Positions 33,013 to 42,336 of a DNA stretch of 64,000 nucleotides are shown piece by piece. Position numbers and translations under genes: made by a program. Position 1 is the stretch's first letter. Each line of letters starts with the position of its first letter. The stretch is from Glycomyces sp. NRRL B-16210 (GTDB lineage Bacteria > Actinomycetota > Actinomycetes > Mycobacteriales > Micromonosporaceae). The stretch lies in NCBI RefSeq assembly GCF_000719515.1, contig NZ_JOGR01000005.1:62001-126000 (forward strand), given 5' to 3'. The notes below the pieces were generated by a model, which saw only the letters and a list, made by a program, of their open reading frames with translations, made no database searches and had not been told where the DNA came from.

Positions 33013-34263
33013 ATGAAGATCGCCGTGGTCGGTGGCGGTTCCACCTACACCCCTGAACTCGCGGAGGGCTTCGGCGCCAATGCCAAAGCCCTCGGCATCG
33101 ACGAGGTCGTGCTGGTGGATCCGGCCGCGGACAAGCTCGAGGTCATCGGCCCCCTGACGCGACGCATCATGCGCCGCCAAGGCAGCGACGCGCGCGTGAC
33201 CTGGACCTCCGACCTCGACCGCGGCGTGGACGGCGCCGCCGTCGTGCTCCTCCAACTGCGCGTCGGCGGCCAGGACGCCCGCATCCAGGACGAGGCCTTC
33301 CCGCTCGAATGCGGCTGCGTCGGCCAGGAGACCACCGGCGCCGGCGGCCTCGCCAAGGCCCTGCGCACCATCCCGGTCGTCCTCGACATCGCCGAACGGG
33401 TGCGGCGCATCGCCGCCCCGAACGCGTGGATCGTGGACTTCACCAACCCCGTCGGCATGGTCACCAGGGCGCTGCTCGACCAAGGCCACCGCGCCGTCGG
33501 CCTGTGCAACGTGGCCATCGGCTTCCAGCGGCGCTTCGCCGCGCTCCTCGACCGCGCCCCCGAGGAGGTCACCCTCGACCACATCGGCCTCAACCACCTG
33601 ACCTGGGAGACCGTGGTGCGCCTCGACGGCCGCGACGCGCTACCCGACCTGCTCGAACAGCACCGCGAAGCGCTCGCCGAGGAGGTCGACCTGCCTCCGG
33701 AGGTCTTCGCCGACGGGCTCGTTCCCTCCTATTACCTGCGCTACTTCTACGGCCACGACGCGGAGGTCGAACGGCTCCGCACCGCGCCCTCCCGCGGACA
33801 GGAGGTGGCCCGGATCGAAGCCGAACTCTGGGACCTCTACCAGGACGACACCCTCGACGAGAAGCCCGAACCCCTGTCGCGGCGCGGCGGGGCCTACTAC
33901 TCGCAAGCCGCGGTGGACCTGATGCGCTCACTGCTCACCGAGGACGGCGCGGTGCACGCGGTGAACCTCCGCAACCGGGGCTTCCTGCCTTACCTGCCCG
34001 ACGAGGCCGTCATCGAAGTCTCGGCCACCGTGGGCGCCGAGATCGAGCCCGCCGTGACGACGCCGCTCAACGCGCGGCAGCGCGGACTCGTGTCCGCCGT
34101 CGCCGCCTATGAGGAACTCGGCGTCGCGGCCGCCGTGCACGGCGGCGAGCGCCGCGTCTACGAGGCGCTGCTGGCGCATCCGCTCGTGGGCCAGCACGAT
34201 CTGGCCGAGGGCCTGACCCGCCGCCTCATCGCGACCGGGCGGGAACACCTGCCTTGGGCGTGA
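33013..34263 (+). CDS. GH4 6-phospho-beta-glucosidase
   Basis: This 416-residue NAD- and metal-dependent GH4 hydrolase cleaves phosphorylated disaccharides by a redox elimination mechanism. Motifs are KIAVVGGGSTYTPELAEGF (NAD), WIVDFTNPVGMVT, the metal ligands Cys in VGLCNV and His in GLNHLTW, and AVNLRNRGFLPYLPDEAVIEV. The closest type is LicH/BglT-like 6-phospho-beta-glucosidase; substrate selectivity is inferred. GAGAGGACC precedes the ATG. A sugar kinase gene overlaps its stop (GTGA), and both lie under a ROK operator. Confidence 0.93.
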   Translation: MKIAVVGGGSTYTPELAEGFGANAKALGIDEVVLVDPAADKLEVIGPLTRRIMRRQGSDARVTWTSDLDRGVDGAAVVLLQLRVGGQDARIQDEAFPLECGCVGQETTGAGGLAKALRTIPVVLDIAERVRRIAAPNAWIVDFTNPVGMVTRALLDQGHRAVGLCNVAIGFQRRFAALLDRAPEEVTLDHIGLNHLTWETVVRLDGRDALPDLLEQHREALAEEVDLPPEVFADGLVPSYYLRYFYGHDAEVERLRTAPSRGQEVARIEAELWDLYQDDTLDEKPEPLSRRGGAYYSQAAVDLMRSLLTEDGAVHAVNLRNRGFLPYLPDEAVIEVSATVGAEIEPAVTTPLNARQRGLVSAVAAYEELGVAAAVHGGERRVYEALLAHPLVGQHDLAEGLTRRLIATGREHLPWA

Positions 34264-35264
34264 ACGGAGACCGGTTCATCGCCGTCGACGGCGGCAACTC
34301 GAAGACCGATGTCGTGGCCGCGACCGCCGACGGCCGCCTGCACGCCTACTTGCGCACCGGCACCTCGTCACCCCACCGGCTCGGCTACCGCGAATCGATC
34401 GACCTGCTGGGCAAGCTGATCGAAATCGCACGCGCCGAGGCCGGGTGGGGGAGCGAGACGCCGCTCGCGCGAGTCGACGCCCTACTCGCCGGCGCTGACC
34501 TGCCGGTCGAAGTGGAGCGCCTCAACACCGACGCGCGCTCACGGGACTGGGCCGAGCAAGTGCGCGTCGACAACGACACCTTCGCGCTGCTGCGCGCCGG
34601 AACCGACGACCGGAACGCGGTCGCCGTGATCTGCGGCGCGGGCATGAACTGCATCGGGCGCAACGAGAGCGGCGAGTGGTCGCGCTTCCCGGCACTCGGG
34701 CCGATCACCGGCGACTGGGGCGGGGGAGAGGACCTTGGCGACGCGGTGTTCTTCCACGCCGCACGGGCCGAGGACGGCCGCGGACCGGAAACCGCCCTGT
34801 GCGACGCGGTGCGGACGCACTTCGGGACCGCCTCGGCCGAGGAGGCCGCTCTGGGCCTGCACCTCGGGACGTTCGGGCGCGAGCGGGTCCACGGCTTGGT
34901 GCCGCTGCTGTTCGCGGCGGCCGACGCGGGCGACGAGTGCGCCGAGCAGGTCGTGGAGCGGCAGGCGGAGGAAATTACCGCGATGGTGCGGGTCTCGGTG
35001 CGGAGATTGGGTCTGAGCAAGGCGCCGTTCACGATCGTAGGCGGCGGGGGAGTGCTCGGGTCCGAACCGGAAGCGCTGCGACGGCATTTGGAGCCGAGGC
35101 TGGCGGAGGAGTTTCCGCTGGCCGCGTACACGGCGCTGAAGCGACCGCCGGTGCTCGGAGCGGCCTGGTCGGCGCTTGATGCTCTCACCGGCGAGGTCGG
35201 CGGCCCTGCGCATAGACGACTGGCCGCTGAACTCGAGGGAAGGGAGCCTTTGCGGGTCTCCTAG
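34260..35264 (+). CDS. BadF/BadG-type sugar kinase
   Basis: This 334-residue ASKHA kinase of the BadF/BadG/BcrA family usually phosphorylates N-acetylglucosamine or glucosamine. It has the phosphate-1 loop FIAVDGGNSKTDVV, AVICGAGMNCIGRN (phosphate 2) and TIVGGGGVLGSE (adenosine). GTG 34260 overlaps the GH4 stop, so the kinase and the phospho-glycosidase are made together. Here it probably phosphorylates the imported disaccharide that GH4 then splits, or a released sugar. The true substrate is not determined. Confidence 0.88.
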   Translation: MNGDRFIAVDGGNSKTDVVAATADGRLHAYLRTGTSSPHRLGYRESIDLLGKLIEIARAEAGWGSETPLARVDALLAGADLPVEVERLNTDARSRDWAEQVRVDNDTFALLRAGTDDRNAVAVICGAGMNCIGRNESGEWSRFPALGPITGDWGGGEDLGDAVFFHAARAEDGRGPETALCDAVRTHFGTASAEEAALGLHLGTFGRERVHGLVPLLFAAADAGDECAEQVVERQAEEITAMVRVSVRRLGLSKAPFTIVGGGGVLGSEPEALRRHLEPRLAEEFPLAAYTALKRPPVLGAAWSALDALTGEVGGPAHRRLAAELEGREPLRVS

Positions 35265-35523
35265 GGTCGCGGGCCGGTTGTCAACGGTGTTGCGAGGCAA
35301 TGGAGTTGAGAGACAGCGGCGGCGCGGTGGTCCGTGGCGGTTGTCGATGGCGCAGTGGCGCAACGACCGTGCGGTATGCGGTCGAGCAGTGATGCGCTGG
35401 CGAGGCCGGGTACGTTTCGGGTTGCGGTGCAAACCATCAGCGACGGGACGGCCGCCCGGAAAATCGCGGTGCGTTGCCGGAGAGCGGCTGATTTCAGTCG
35501 CGGTTCAGGCAGGCGAGGCGTTC
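35265..35523. other. Convergent gap, nothing recognised
   Basis: These 259 bases between the convergent kinase and ROK genes hold no hairpin with a U-tract, no RNA gene and no frame with normal codon bias. They are looser in composition than their flanks. Confidence 0.4.
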
Positions 35524-36702
35524 TCAGCCGCCGTCTCCTAGTGCCGCCTCCAGTACTCGGTTCTTGAGGTCTTCGTACGCGAGGTCCAGGACGCCTATCG
35601 CCACCGCGTCGCCGTACACCGCCGAGGGCAAAATCCTGTCGGCCAGCGGTCCGGCCTTGCCGCGCACGTGGTTCACCAGGGTCTCTCCACCCGCCCTCGC
35701 GATCTCCCCTCCCAGCACCAGGCTCGGCGGGTCGAACAGGCAGGTCAGCAGGTGCAGCGCTCCCGCGACCCTCTCCGCGTACGCGTCCATGAACCCTGCC
35801 GCGCCGCGCTTGACCGCCTCCGCCAGCACCGCCGCCGCATCCGCGCCCTCGATCCCGTGCCCCCGCCCGATCTCCATCACCGCCGGCGCCCCGATCCAGT
35901 CCTGATAGGTCGGCGCATCCGGGCCGGTCCGGTCCGGGAACACCGGAACGTATCCGAGCTCCCCGGCCGCCCCCTTCGCCCCCACGACCAAACCCTGACG
36001 CAGGTCGATCCCCGAGCCGATGCCCTCCCTGCCAAGCCACAGCAACACCAGGCCGCCGTCTACCGCCGGATTGCGCCGCTCGGCGACCGTCGCCGCGTTC
36101 ACGTCGTTGTGGATCGTCACCGAGCAGTCCATCACTGCCTCGATCGCCGCGCGCATCCGAACGTCTTGAGCCCCTGGGATGTCCGCATAACCGATCGTGT
36201 CGGTCTCGGCGTCGTACGCGCCCGGCACCGCCATGTGGACCACCGCGATCCGGTCACGGTCGATCCCGGCGTCTTCTGCCGTGTGCCGCAGCATCCCGAG
36301 CGCCGCCCGGTCGATCGGCACGGCCGTGAAGTCGGTCCTCCTGGTGAACGAGGCGCGCTCGTTCCCCTTGAGGTCGCGAATGGCGACGGTGACGCCGTCC
36401 GGCTCGCGGAGCGTCACTGCGGCGGCGAACGCGTAGTCGGCGTTGACCGAGTAAACCTCCGCCTTGGGTCCCACCTGCTTTGCGGTGGTGCGCCCCAGCG
36501 TGACGGCGAGACCGGACTCGAACAGCCGCAGCATCACCTGCGAGGCCGTGGGCTTCGCGAGCCCGGTGAGCTTGCGCAGCTCCACCCGGGTGAGCGTGTC
36601 GTTCTCCAGCAGGTGGTGCAGCGCGGCGCGCTCGTTGATGGTGCGCAGCAGGTGGGAGGAGCCGGAGGGGACCGGTGAAGCCGGTGAACTGTTGGTTCGC
36701 AT
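35524..36702 (-). CDS. ROK-family transcriptional repressor
   Basis: This 392-residue protein has an N-terminal winged helix (about 20-85: TLTRVELRKLTGLAKPTASQVMLRLFESGLA) and a ROK sugar-binding domain (GGLVLLWLGREGIGSG, HNDVNAATVAERR, GAAGELGYVPV). The usual Cys-rich zinc motif after GELG is missing; an Asp/Pro-rich loop replaces it. It is divergent from the ABC importer operon, whose promoter region carries the 22-bp operator that also occurs before GH4 and GH5, so it is the best candidate regulator of all three. Loss of the zinc site fits a sensor role. Confidence 0.92.
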   Translation of the reverse strand: MRTNSSPASPVPSGSSHLLRTINERAALHHLLENDTLTRVELRKLTGLAKPTASQVMLRLFESGLAVTLGRTTAKQVGPKAEVYSVNADYAFAAAVTLREPDGVTVAIRDLKGNERASFTRRTDFTAVPIDRAALGMLRHTAEDAGIDRDRIAVVHMAVPGAYDAETDTIGYADIPGAQDVRMRAAIEAVMDCSVTIHNDVNAATVAERRNPAVDGGLVLLWLGREGIGSGIDLRQGLVVGAKGAAGELGYVPVFPDRTGPDAPTYQDWIGAPAVMEIGRGHGIEGADAAAVLAEAVKRGAAGFMDAYAERVAGALHLLTCLFDPPSLVLGGEIARAGGETLVNHVRGKAGPLADRILPSAVYGDAVAIGVLDLAYEDLKNRVLEAALGDGG

Positions 36703-36763
36703 TGGCGTCCTTCTCGAGTGTGCGCAGGTGACCGGGCGTGCGGGAAGTTTATTCGCGCCGTCA

Positions 36764-36827
36764 TTGACTCGGACGCTCGACGAGTATACTATCGGCGCTT
36801 ATCAGTTAGTAATGTTATCTAACTATT
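36764..36827 (+). promoter_or_regulatory. ABC importer promoter with ROK operator (site 2)
   Basis: TTGACT (36764-36769) with TACTAT (36787-36792, 17-bp spacer) forms the importer promoter. The 22-bp operator (36806-36827; left arm TTAGTAATG, right arm CTAACTATT) lies just past the expected transcript start. An outer CAGTTA/TAACTG repeat extends it. The symmetric AGTATACT at 36783 could also serve the divergent ROK gene. Confidence 0.7.
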
Positions 36828-36883
36828 AACTGGCGTCTTACCCCGACGGCGACCCCTCGTCGCCCCGAACAAGGGACACGACC

Positions 36884-38653
36884 ATGATCGACCGCTCCGC
36901 GCGTCCGAGTTCCGGCAACCCGAGCCGTCATCTCCCGAGCGCCTTCACCGCGAGCCGCCGCACCCTCCTCCAGACCTCGGCCGCCGTCGGCACCGGCGGA
37001 CTCCTCGCCGCCTGCACCGGCACCGGAGGCGGCGAGGGCCGCGCCACCACCCTCTACACCACCGGGCTCCAGGACGGCGCTCCGACGAACTTCAACCCCC
37101 TCGGCTGGACCGCCGCGTGGCCCGTAGGCAACTTCGCCGTCTACCTGTACGAGACCCTGCTCAACTTCAACCTGCTCACCGGCGAGGCCGAACCCTTCCT
37201 CGCCTCCGGCCTCGAATGGGCCGACAACGTCGGCACCGCGACCCTCCACGAAGGCACCACCTGGCAGGACGGCACGCCCCTCACCAGCGCCGACGTCGTC
37301 GCCACCTTCCGCCTCGCCGACCGCAACCCCGGCATCGGCTACGGCGACATCTGGACCTACATCGAGTCGATCGAGGCCCCCGACGACCGCACCGTCGTGT
37401 TCACCCTCGACCCCCAGAGCCCCCAGCGCCTGCGCCTGACCGACCTGCTCTGCTTCACCTACATCCTCCCCGCCCACGTCTGGGACCAGGTCGCCGACGA
37501 CGCCCTGACCGAGGACCCCAACCTCGAACCGCTCGGCTCGGGCCCCTACAAGGTCGCCTCCCACACCCACCAGGACGTCACCCTCGAACGCCACGACGAC
37601 TACTGGGGCAACGAGGTCCACGGCAAGCCCGTCCCCGAGAAGGTCGTCCACGCCATCTACGAGGGCAACGACGCCGCGAACCTCTCGTTCCAGAACGGCG
37701 ACACGGATGTCTCGGCGCACTTCCTGCCCCGCGTCAACGAACTGTGGGAGGACCGCGGCCTGCCGGTCAAGACCTGGGACACCGCCGCCCCCTACCACCT
37801 GCCCGGCTCCATCCCGATGCTCATCATCAACACTGTCGAGGGCCCGCTCGCCGACGCGCGCGTGCGTCGCGCGCTCGCCCACGCCATCGACTACGCCAAG
37901 ATCGCCGAGAGCGCCATGGCCGGCATGAGCGAGCCCGCCCACGCCAGCGTCATCCTCCCGCAGGGCGCCGAGAGCGTCCACTTCAACGCCGAGGCCGCCG
38001 CCGCGGGCTGGTCCTACGACCCCGCCGAGACCGCCCGCATCCTCGAAGAGGAGGTCGGCGCCGCCAAAGGCGGCGACGGCGTCTACGTCCTGCCCGACGG
38101 CACCCGCCTCGGCCCGTTCGTCGCCGCCACCCCGCAGGGCTGGACCGACTGGAACGCCGCCCTCGACATCGTCGCCACCACCGCCACCGAGGCCGGCATC
38201 GAGGTCGTCACCGAGTTCAGCGACTGGTCCGAGGTCAACGACAACCTCGGCAACGGCGCGTTCGACATGGTCCTGTGGTACGTCTCCGACGTCGCCCCCT
38301 CCAGCCCCTGGTCGCGCATCCGCGACCTCCTGGACGACCGCGACGTGCCGCCCGCCGGCGAGATGGCCTTCTGGAACTTCGGCCGCTTCCACCACGACGC
38401 CGTTCCCGCCCTCCTCGACGAGGCCGCCACCGCGCCCGACGCCGAGAGCGCCACCGCCGCCTACACGCAGCTCGACGACATCATCCGCGCCGAGGCCCCC
38501 GCCATCCCGCTCATGTACCGCCCGCTGGAGTTCTTCCAGTTCAGCGAGAAGAACTGGACCGGCTTCCCCACCAGCGAGGACCCCTACTGCGCCCCGATGC
38601 AGGGCATGACCGGCATCCAGATCCTCTCCAAGATCAAGCCCGTCGAGCAGTAG
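36884..38653 (+). CDS. Solute-binding lipoprotein, Opp/Dpp type
   Basis: This 589-residue family-5 extracellular solute-binding protein has a twin-arginine lipoprotein signal (SRRTLLQTSAAVG, lipobox Cys44). The body has the family pattern: GLEWADNVGTATLHEGTTWQDGTPLTSADVV, GSGPYKVASHTHQDVTLERHDDYWG-like segments and a C-terminal AEAPAIPLMYRP. Family-5 binding proteins carry peptides but also cello- and xylo-oligosaccharides. With a ROK operator and glycosidases nearby, a beta-glucan oligosaccharide is the likely cargo. Four transporter genes follow at -11 to +3 bases. Confidence 0.92.
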   Translation: MIDRSARPSSGNPSRHLPSAFTASRRTLLQTSAAVGTGGLLAACTGTGGGEGRATTLYTTGLQDGAPTNFNPLGWTAAWPVGNFAVYLYETLLNFNLLTGEAEPFLASGLEWADNVGTATLHEGTTWQDGTPLTSADVVATFRLADRNPGIGYGDIWTYIESIEAPDDRTVVFTLDPQSPQRLRLTDLLCFTYILPAHVWDQVADDALTEDPNLEPLGSGPYKVASHTHQDVTLERHDDYWGNEVHGKPVPEKVVHAIYEGNDAANLSFQNGDTDVSAHFLPRVNELWEDRGLPVKTWDTAAPYHLPGSIPMLIINTVEGPLADARVRRALAHAIDYAKIAESAMAGMSEPAHASVILPQGAESVHFNAEAAAAGWSYDPAETARILEEEVGAAKGGDGVYVLPDGTRLGPFVAATPQGWTDWNAALDIVATTATEAGIEVVTEFSDWSEVNDNLGNGAFDMVLWYVSDVAPSSPWSRIRDLLDDRDVPPAGEMAFWNFGRFHHDAVPALLDEAATAPDAESATAAYTQLDDIIRAEAPAIPLMYRPLEFFQFSEKNWTGFPTSEDPYCAPMQGMTGIQILSKIKPVEQ

Positions 38654-38656
38654 TAC

Positions 38657-39664
38657 ATGGGCTTCCTCCGCCACCTCCTCTCCAAGCTGGGCTGGTACGC
38701 CGCGGCGTTCGCCGCGGCCCTCGGGCTCAATTTCTTCCTGCCGCGCCTGCTCCCGGGCAACCCCGTCGACACCCTCGTCGCCCAGGCGCTCCGCGGCGGC
38801 GCCTCCAGCGAGACCAAGCAGCGCGTCTACGAGACCTACATCCAGGAGTTCGGACTCGACCAGAACCTCGGGGCCCAGTTCCTCACCTACGTCGGCAACG
38901 TCCTGCAAGGCGACTTCGGCACCTCCTTCAGCCGCCACCCCGCCGAAGTCTCGGCGATGATCGCCGACGCCCTGCCGTGGACGATCGCGCTCCAACTGCC
39001 CGCCGTCCTGCTCGGCTGGATCATCGGGAACCTCGTCGGCGCCGTCGCCGCCTACCGGCGCGGCGGCCTCGACCGCGGGATCTACCTCTCCAGCCTCTTC
39101 CTGACCGCCGCCCCCTACTACTGCCTCGCGATCCTGCTGCTCTACGGCTTCGCCGTGGTGCTCCCGCTGTTCCCCACCGGCGGCGGCTGGTCCTTCGGCC
39201 TCAGCCCCGAGTGGTCGGCCCCGTTCGCAGCCGACGCCCTCTCACACTGGTTCCTGCCGTTCCTGTCGCTCCTGCTGGTCTTCATCGGCGGGCAGGCGAT
39301 CGGGATGCGCTCGATGGCCGTGTACGAGGTGGACGCCGACTACGTGCGCTTCGCCGAGAGCTTCGGACTCCCCGACCGCAAGATCGTCGGCTACATCTTC
39401 CGCAACGGGATGCTCCCGCAGATCACCGGACTCGCCCTGGCCATCGGCACCCTCGTCGGCGGCGCGCTCCTGACCGAGATCGTCTACTCCTACCCCGGGA
39501 TCGGCACCCTCCTGTACGACGCCATCCTCAACAAGGACTATCCCGTGATCCAGGCCGTCACCCTCCTCGTCCTCATCGTGGTGCTCGTCGCGAACTTCCT
39601 GGTCGACGTCCTCTACGGCCTCATCGACCCGCGCATCCGCGCCGCCGAGAGGGGCGACCGGTGA
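38657..39664 (+). CDS. ABC permease 1, OppB type
   Basis: This 335-residue inner-membrane permease has about six membrane segments, an N-terminal signature NFFLPRLLPGNPVDTLVAQ, a large loop, and the EAA-like loop SMAVYEVDADYVRFAESFGLPDRKIVGYIFRNG that contacts the ATPases. It starts 3 bases after the binding-protein stop and overlaps the next permease by four bases. Confidence 0.94.
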   Translation: MGFLRHLLSKLGWYAAAFAAALGLNFFLPRLLPGNPVDTLVAQALRGGASSETKQRVYETYIQEFGLDQNLGAQFLTYVGNVLQGDFGTSFSRHPAEVSAMIADALPWTIALQLPAVLLGWIIGNLVGAVAAYRRGGLDRGIYLSSLFLTAAPYYCLAILLLYGFAVVLPLFPTGGGWSFGLSPEWSAPFAADALSHWFLPFLSLLLVFIGGQAIGMRSMAVYEVDADYVRFAESFGLPDRKIVGYIFRNGMLPQITGLALAIGTLVGGALLTEIVYSYPGIGTLLYDAILNKDYPVIQAVTLLVLIVVLVANFLVDVLYGLIDPRIRAAERGDR

Positions 39665-40503
39665 ACCGCCTCAGAGCACTCCCGCCGCACTGCCTCGCCG
39701 CCGCCGCGGTCTTCCTCGCGATCGCGGCCGCCGGCCTCGTCGGACCCCTCGCCGCCCCCGCCGGCCCCGGCGAGCTCCTCGGCGGTCCCTTCACCCCGCC
39801 CGGCGCCGAATACCTCCTCGGCACCGACCACCTCGGCCGGTCCGTCGCGATCCAGCTCGTCCACGGCATCCGCACCTCCCTCTACATCGGCCTCCTGGCC
39901 GGGGTCACCGGGACCGTGGTCGGCGTCGTCGTCGGCACCCTCGCCGGCTACCGCGGCGGCCTCCTCGACGAGATCCTCATGGGCTTCACCAACATCATGA
40001 TCACCGTCCCGGCGATCATCGTGCTCCTGCTGCTGTCCATCAGCCTCGACACCCGCTCGGTCACCGTCATGGGCCTGTGCATCGGCGCGGTCTCCTGGCC
40101 CTGGACGGCCCGCGCGGTACGCTCCCAGATCGCCAGCCTGCGCGAACGGGAGCACGTGGACATCGCCCGCCTCTCCGGCTCCGGCACCTGGCGCATCATC
40201 ACCGTCGAACTGCTGCCGTACATGATGTCCTATATCGTCATGGCCTTCGTGATCCAGCTCTACGGCGCCATCCTCGCCGAAGCGGCCCTGAGCCTCCTCG
40301 GCCTCGGCCCCTCCGGCACCCCCTCGCTCGGCGTCATGCTCCACTGGGCCATCGCCTGGGAGTCCATCCGCGGCGGCCAATGGTGGGTCTTCCTCACCCC
40401 GACCGTGTTCATCACCGCGATCACCTTCTCCCTCCTGCTCGTCCAGTCCAGCCTCGACTCGGTCTTCAACCCGCGGCTGCGGGCACGAAAGGCGGCCCGA
40501 TGA
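39661..40503 (+). CDS. ABC permease 2, OppC type
   Basis: This 280-residue permease contains the typical GTDHLGRSVAIQLVHGIRTSL entry, about six membrane segments and the EAA loop LREREHVDIARLSGSGTWRIITVELLP. It pairs with the upstream OppB-type permease. GTG 39661 overlaps the previous stop (GTGA), and its own stop overlaps the next start (ATGA). Confidence 0.93.
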   Translation: MNRLRALPPHCLAAAAVFLAIAAAGLVGPLAAPAGPGELLGGPFTPPGAEYLLGTDHLGRSVAIQLVHGIRTSLYIGLLAGVTGTVVGVVVGTLAGYRGGLLDEILMGFTNIMITVPAIIVLLLLSISLDTRSVTVMGLCIGAVSWPWTARAVRSQIASLREREHVDIARLSGSGTWRIITVELLPYMMSYIVMAFVIQLYGAILAEAALSLLGLGPSGTPSLGVMLHWAIAWESIRGGQWWVFLTPTVFITAITFSLLLVQSSLDSVFNPRLRARKAAR

Positions 40504-41504
40504 CCCTCGCGAGCATCCGCGACCTCTCCGCCCACTACAGCGCGGGCGGCACCCGGTTCCACGCCCTCGACGAGGTCGCCCTCGACGTCCGCTCCGGCCA
40601 GATCCTCGGCGTCGTCGGCGAATCCGGCTGCGGCAAGTCCACGATGGCCTCCGTCCTGTCGCTCAACCCCGGCCCCTCCCTGCGCGTCACCGCCGGGACC
40701 CTCTCGGTCGCCGGCACCGACATCGACCTCACCGACGCGACCCGCGGCGCCAGCGCCTCCCACCGCGCGCTGCGCGGCGGCACCGTCGCCCTCCTCCCGC
40801 AGGGCGCGCTCAACGCGCTCAACCCGACCCGGCGCGTCGGCGCCCAGGCCCACGACATCCTCGCCGCGGGGGACCGGCGCATCAAGCGCGCCGTCTCCTA
40901 CGAGCGCGCCGCCGCCCGCCTCGAAGCCCTCGACCTGCCGCCACGGGCGCTGCGCGCCTACCCGCACCAGCTCTCCGGCGGTATGCGCCAGCGCGTGGTC
41001 ACCGCGCTGGCGACCCTGCGCAACCCGCGCCTGCTGGTGGCCGACGAGCCGTCCTCGGCCCTGGACGTGTCCTCCCAGCGGCTGCTGGTGGACCTGCTGC
41101 GGCGCCTGATCGCCGAGGGCCTGGTGGAGGGCATCGTGTTCATCACCCACGACGTGGCGCTGCTGTCCGAACTGGCCGACCGCATCGCGGTCATGTACGC
41201 GGGCCGGGTCGTCGAGGAGGCGCCCGCCCGCGAACTCGTGAGTTCCCCGCGGCATCCCTATTCGCAGGCGCTGCTCGCCTCGGTGCTGGTGCCCGAGCCG
41301 GGCACGCGCGGGCGGCGCCTCACCGGCATCCCCGGTTCGCCGCCGGACCTGCGCGCCCCGCTGGCGGGCTGCGCGTTCGCGCCGCGCTGCGAGCACGCGA
41401 TGGACGTGTGCGCCACGGACCGGCCGCCGCGCGTGGTCACCGGCTCGCGCGACGACTCCTGCTGGCGCAGCGCCGAGACCGAGGAGGCGGCCCATGTCGG
41501 CTGA
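40500..41504 (+). CDS. ABC ATPase 1, OppD type
   Basis: This 334-residue ATPase has Walker A GESGCGKST, the Q-loop region LLPQGALNALNP, signature LSGGMRQRVV, Walker B LLVADEPSSALD and a switch His in FITHD. The C-terminal oligopeptide-transporter extension carries spaced Cys in GCAFAPRCEHAMDVC. It energises import together with the second ATPase, which overlaps it by 11 bases. Confidence 0.95.
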   Translation: MTLASIRDLSAHYSAGGTRFHALDEVALDVRSGQILGVVGESGCGKSTMASVLSLNPGPSLRVTAGTLSVAGTDIDLTDATRGASASHRALRGGTVALLPQGALNALNPTRRVGAQAHDILAAGDRRIKRAVSYERAAARLEALDLPPRALRAYPHQLSGGMRQRVVTALATLRNPRLLVADEPSSALDVSSQRLLVDLLRRLIAEGLVEGIVFITHDVALLSELADRIAVMYAGRVVEEAPARELVSSPRHPYSQALLASVLVPEPGTRGRRLTGIPGSPPDLRAPLAGCAFAPRCEHAMDVCATDRPPRVVTGSRDDSCWRSAETEEAAHVG

Positions 41505-42282
41505 CACCGAACTGCTGCGCACCGAGGGCCTCGCGAAGACCTTCGGGCGCGGGTGCGAGGAGGTCCGCGCCGTCGCGGGCGTCGATCTCGCCCTGCGCCG
41601 CGGCGAGATCACCGCCCTGGTCGGGCAGAGCGGTTCGGGCAAGAGCACCCTGGGCCGACTGCTGCTGCGGCTCCTGGACCCCACCGAGGGCCGCGTCCTC
41701 TTCGACGGCCAGGACGTGACGGCGGTGCGCGGCTCCGCCCGCCGCGACTACTGGCGCGAGGTGCAGGCGGTCTTCCAGGACCCGTTCGCCGCCTTCCACC
41801 AGTACCGGCGCGTCGAGGCGACCTTGGCGACCGCGCTGCGGCTGCTGCCTGCCGCCACCAGGGCCGACGGCCGTCCGCTCATGGAGGCCGCCCTGGCGGC
41901 GGTCGGGCTCGACGCGGCCGAGACGCTCGCCAAGCGCCCGCACGAGCTCTCGGGCGGGCAGCGGCAGCGGGTGATGCTCGCGCGGGCGCTGATGCTGCGG
42001 CCGCGCCTGCTGATCGCGGACGAGGCCACGTCCATGCTGGACGCCTCGGTGCGGGTCACGGTCCTGAACCTCCTGGCCGACCTGCGCGACGAGCAGGGGA
42101 TGACCGTGCTGTTCGTGACGCACGACCTGGGGCAGGCGTACTACCTGGCCGACCGCATCGCGGTGATGCACCGGGGCGCGATCGTCGAGTCGGGTCCGGC
42201 CGAGCGCGTGGTGGCCTCCCCCGAGCACGAGTACACGAGGTCGCTCCTGGCCGACGTGCCGAAGCTGCACCGAAGCGGCTGA
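41494..42282 (+). CDS. ABC ATPase 2, OppF type
   Basis: This 262-residue ATPase has Walker A GQSGSGKST, signature LSGGQRQRVM, Walker B LLIADEATSMLD and switch His in FVTHD. It is shorter than ATPase 1 and lacks the C-terminal Cys extension. ATG 41494 has GAGGAGG upstream. It is last in the importer operon; GH5 follows 126 bases later under its own promoter and operator. Confidence 0.95.
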   Translation: MSADTELLRTEGLAKTFGRGCEEVRAVAGVDLALRRGEITALVGQSGSGKSTLGRLLLRLLDPTEGRVLFDGQDVTAVRGSARRDYWREVQAVFQDPFAAFHQYRRVEATLATALRLLPAATRADGRPLMEAALAAVGLDAAETLAKRPHELSGGQRQRVMLARALMLRPRLLIADEATSMLDASVRVTVLNLLADLRDEQGMTVLFVTHDLGQAYYLADRIAVMHRGAIVESGPAERVVASPEHEYTRSLLADVPKLHRSG

Positions 42283-42336
42283 ACCGTGCCCCCGAACCGT
42301 GCCCCCGAACCGACAATATTGATCTTAATGGATCTA

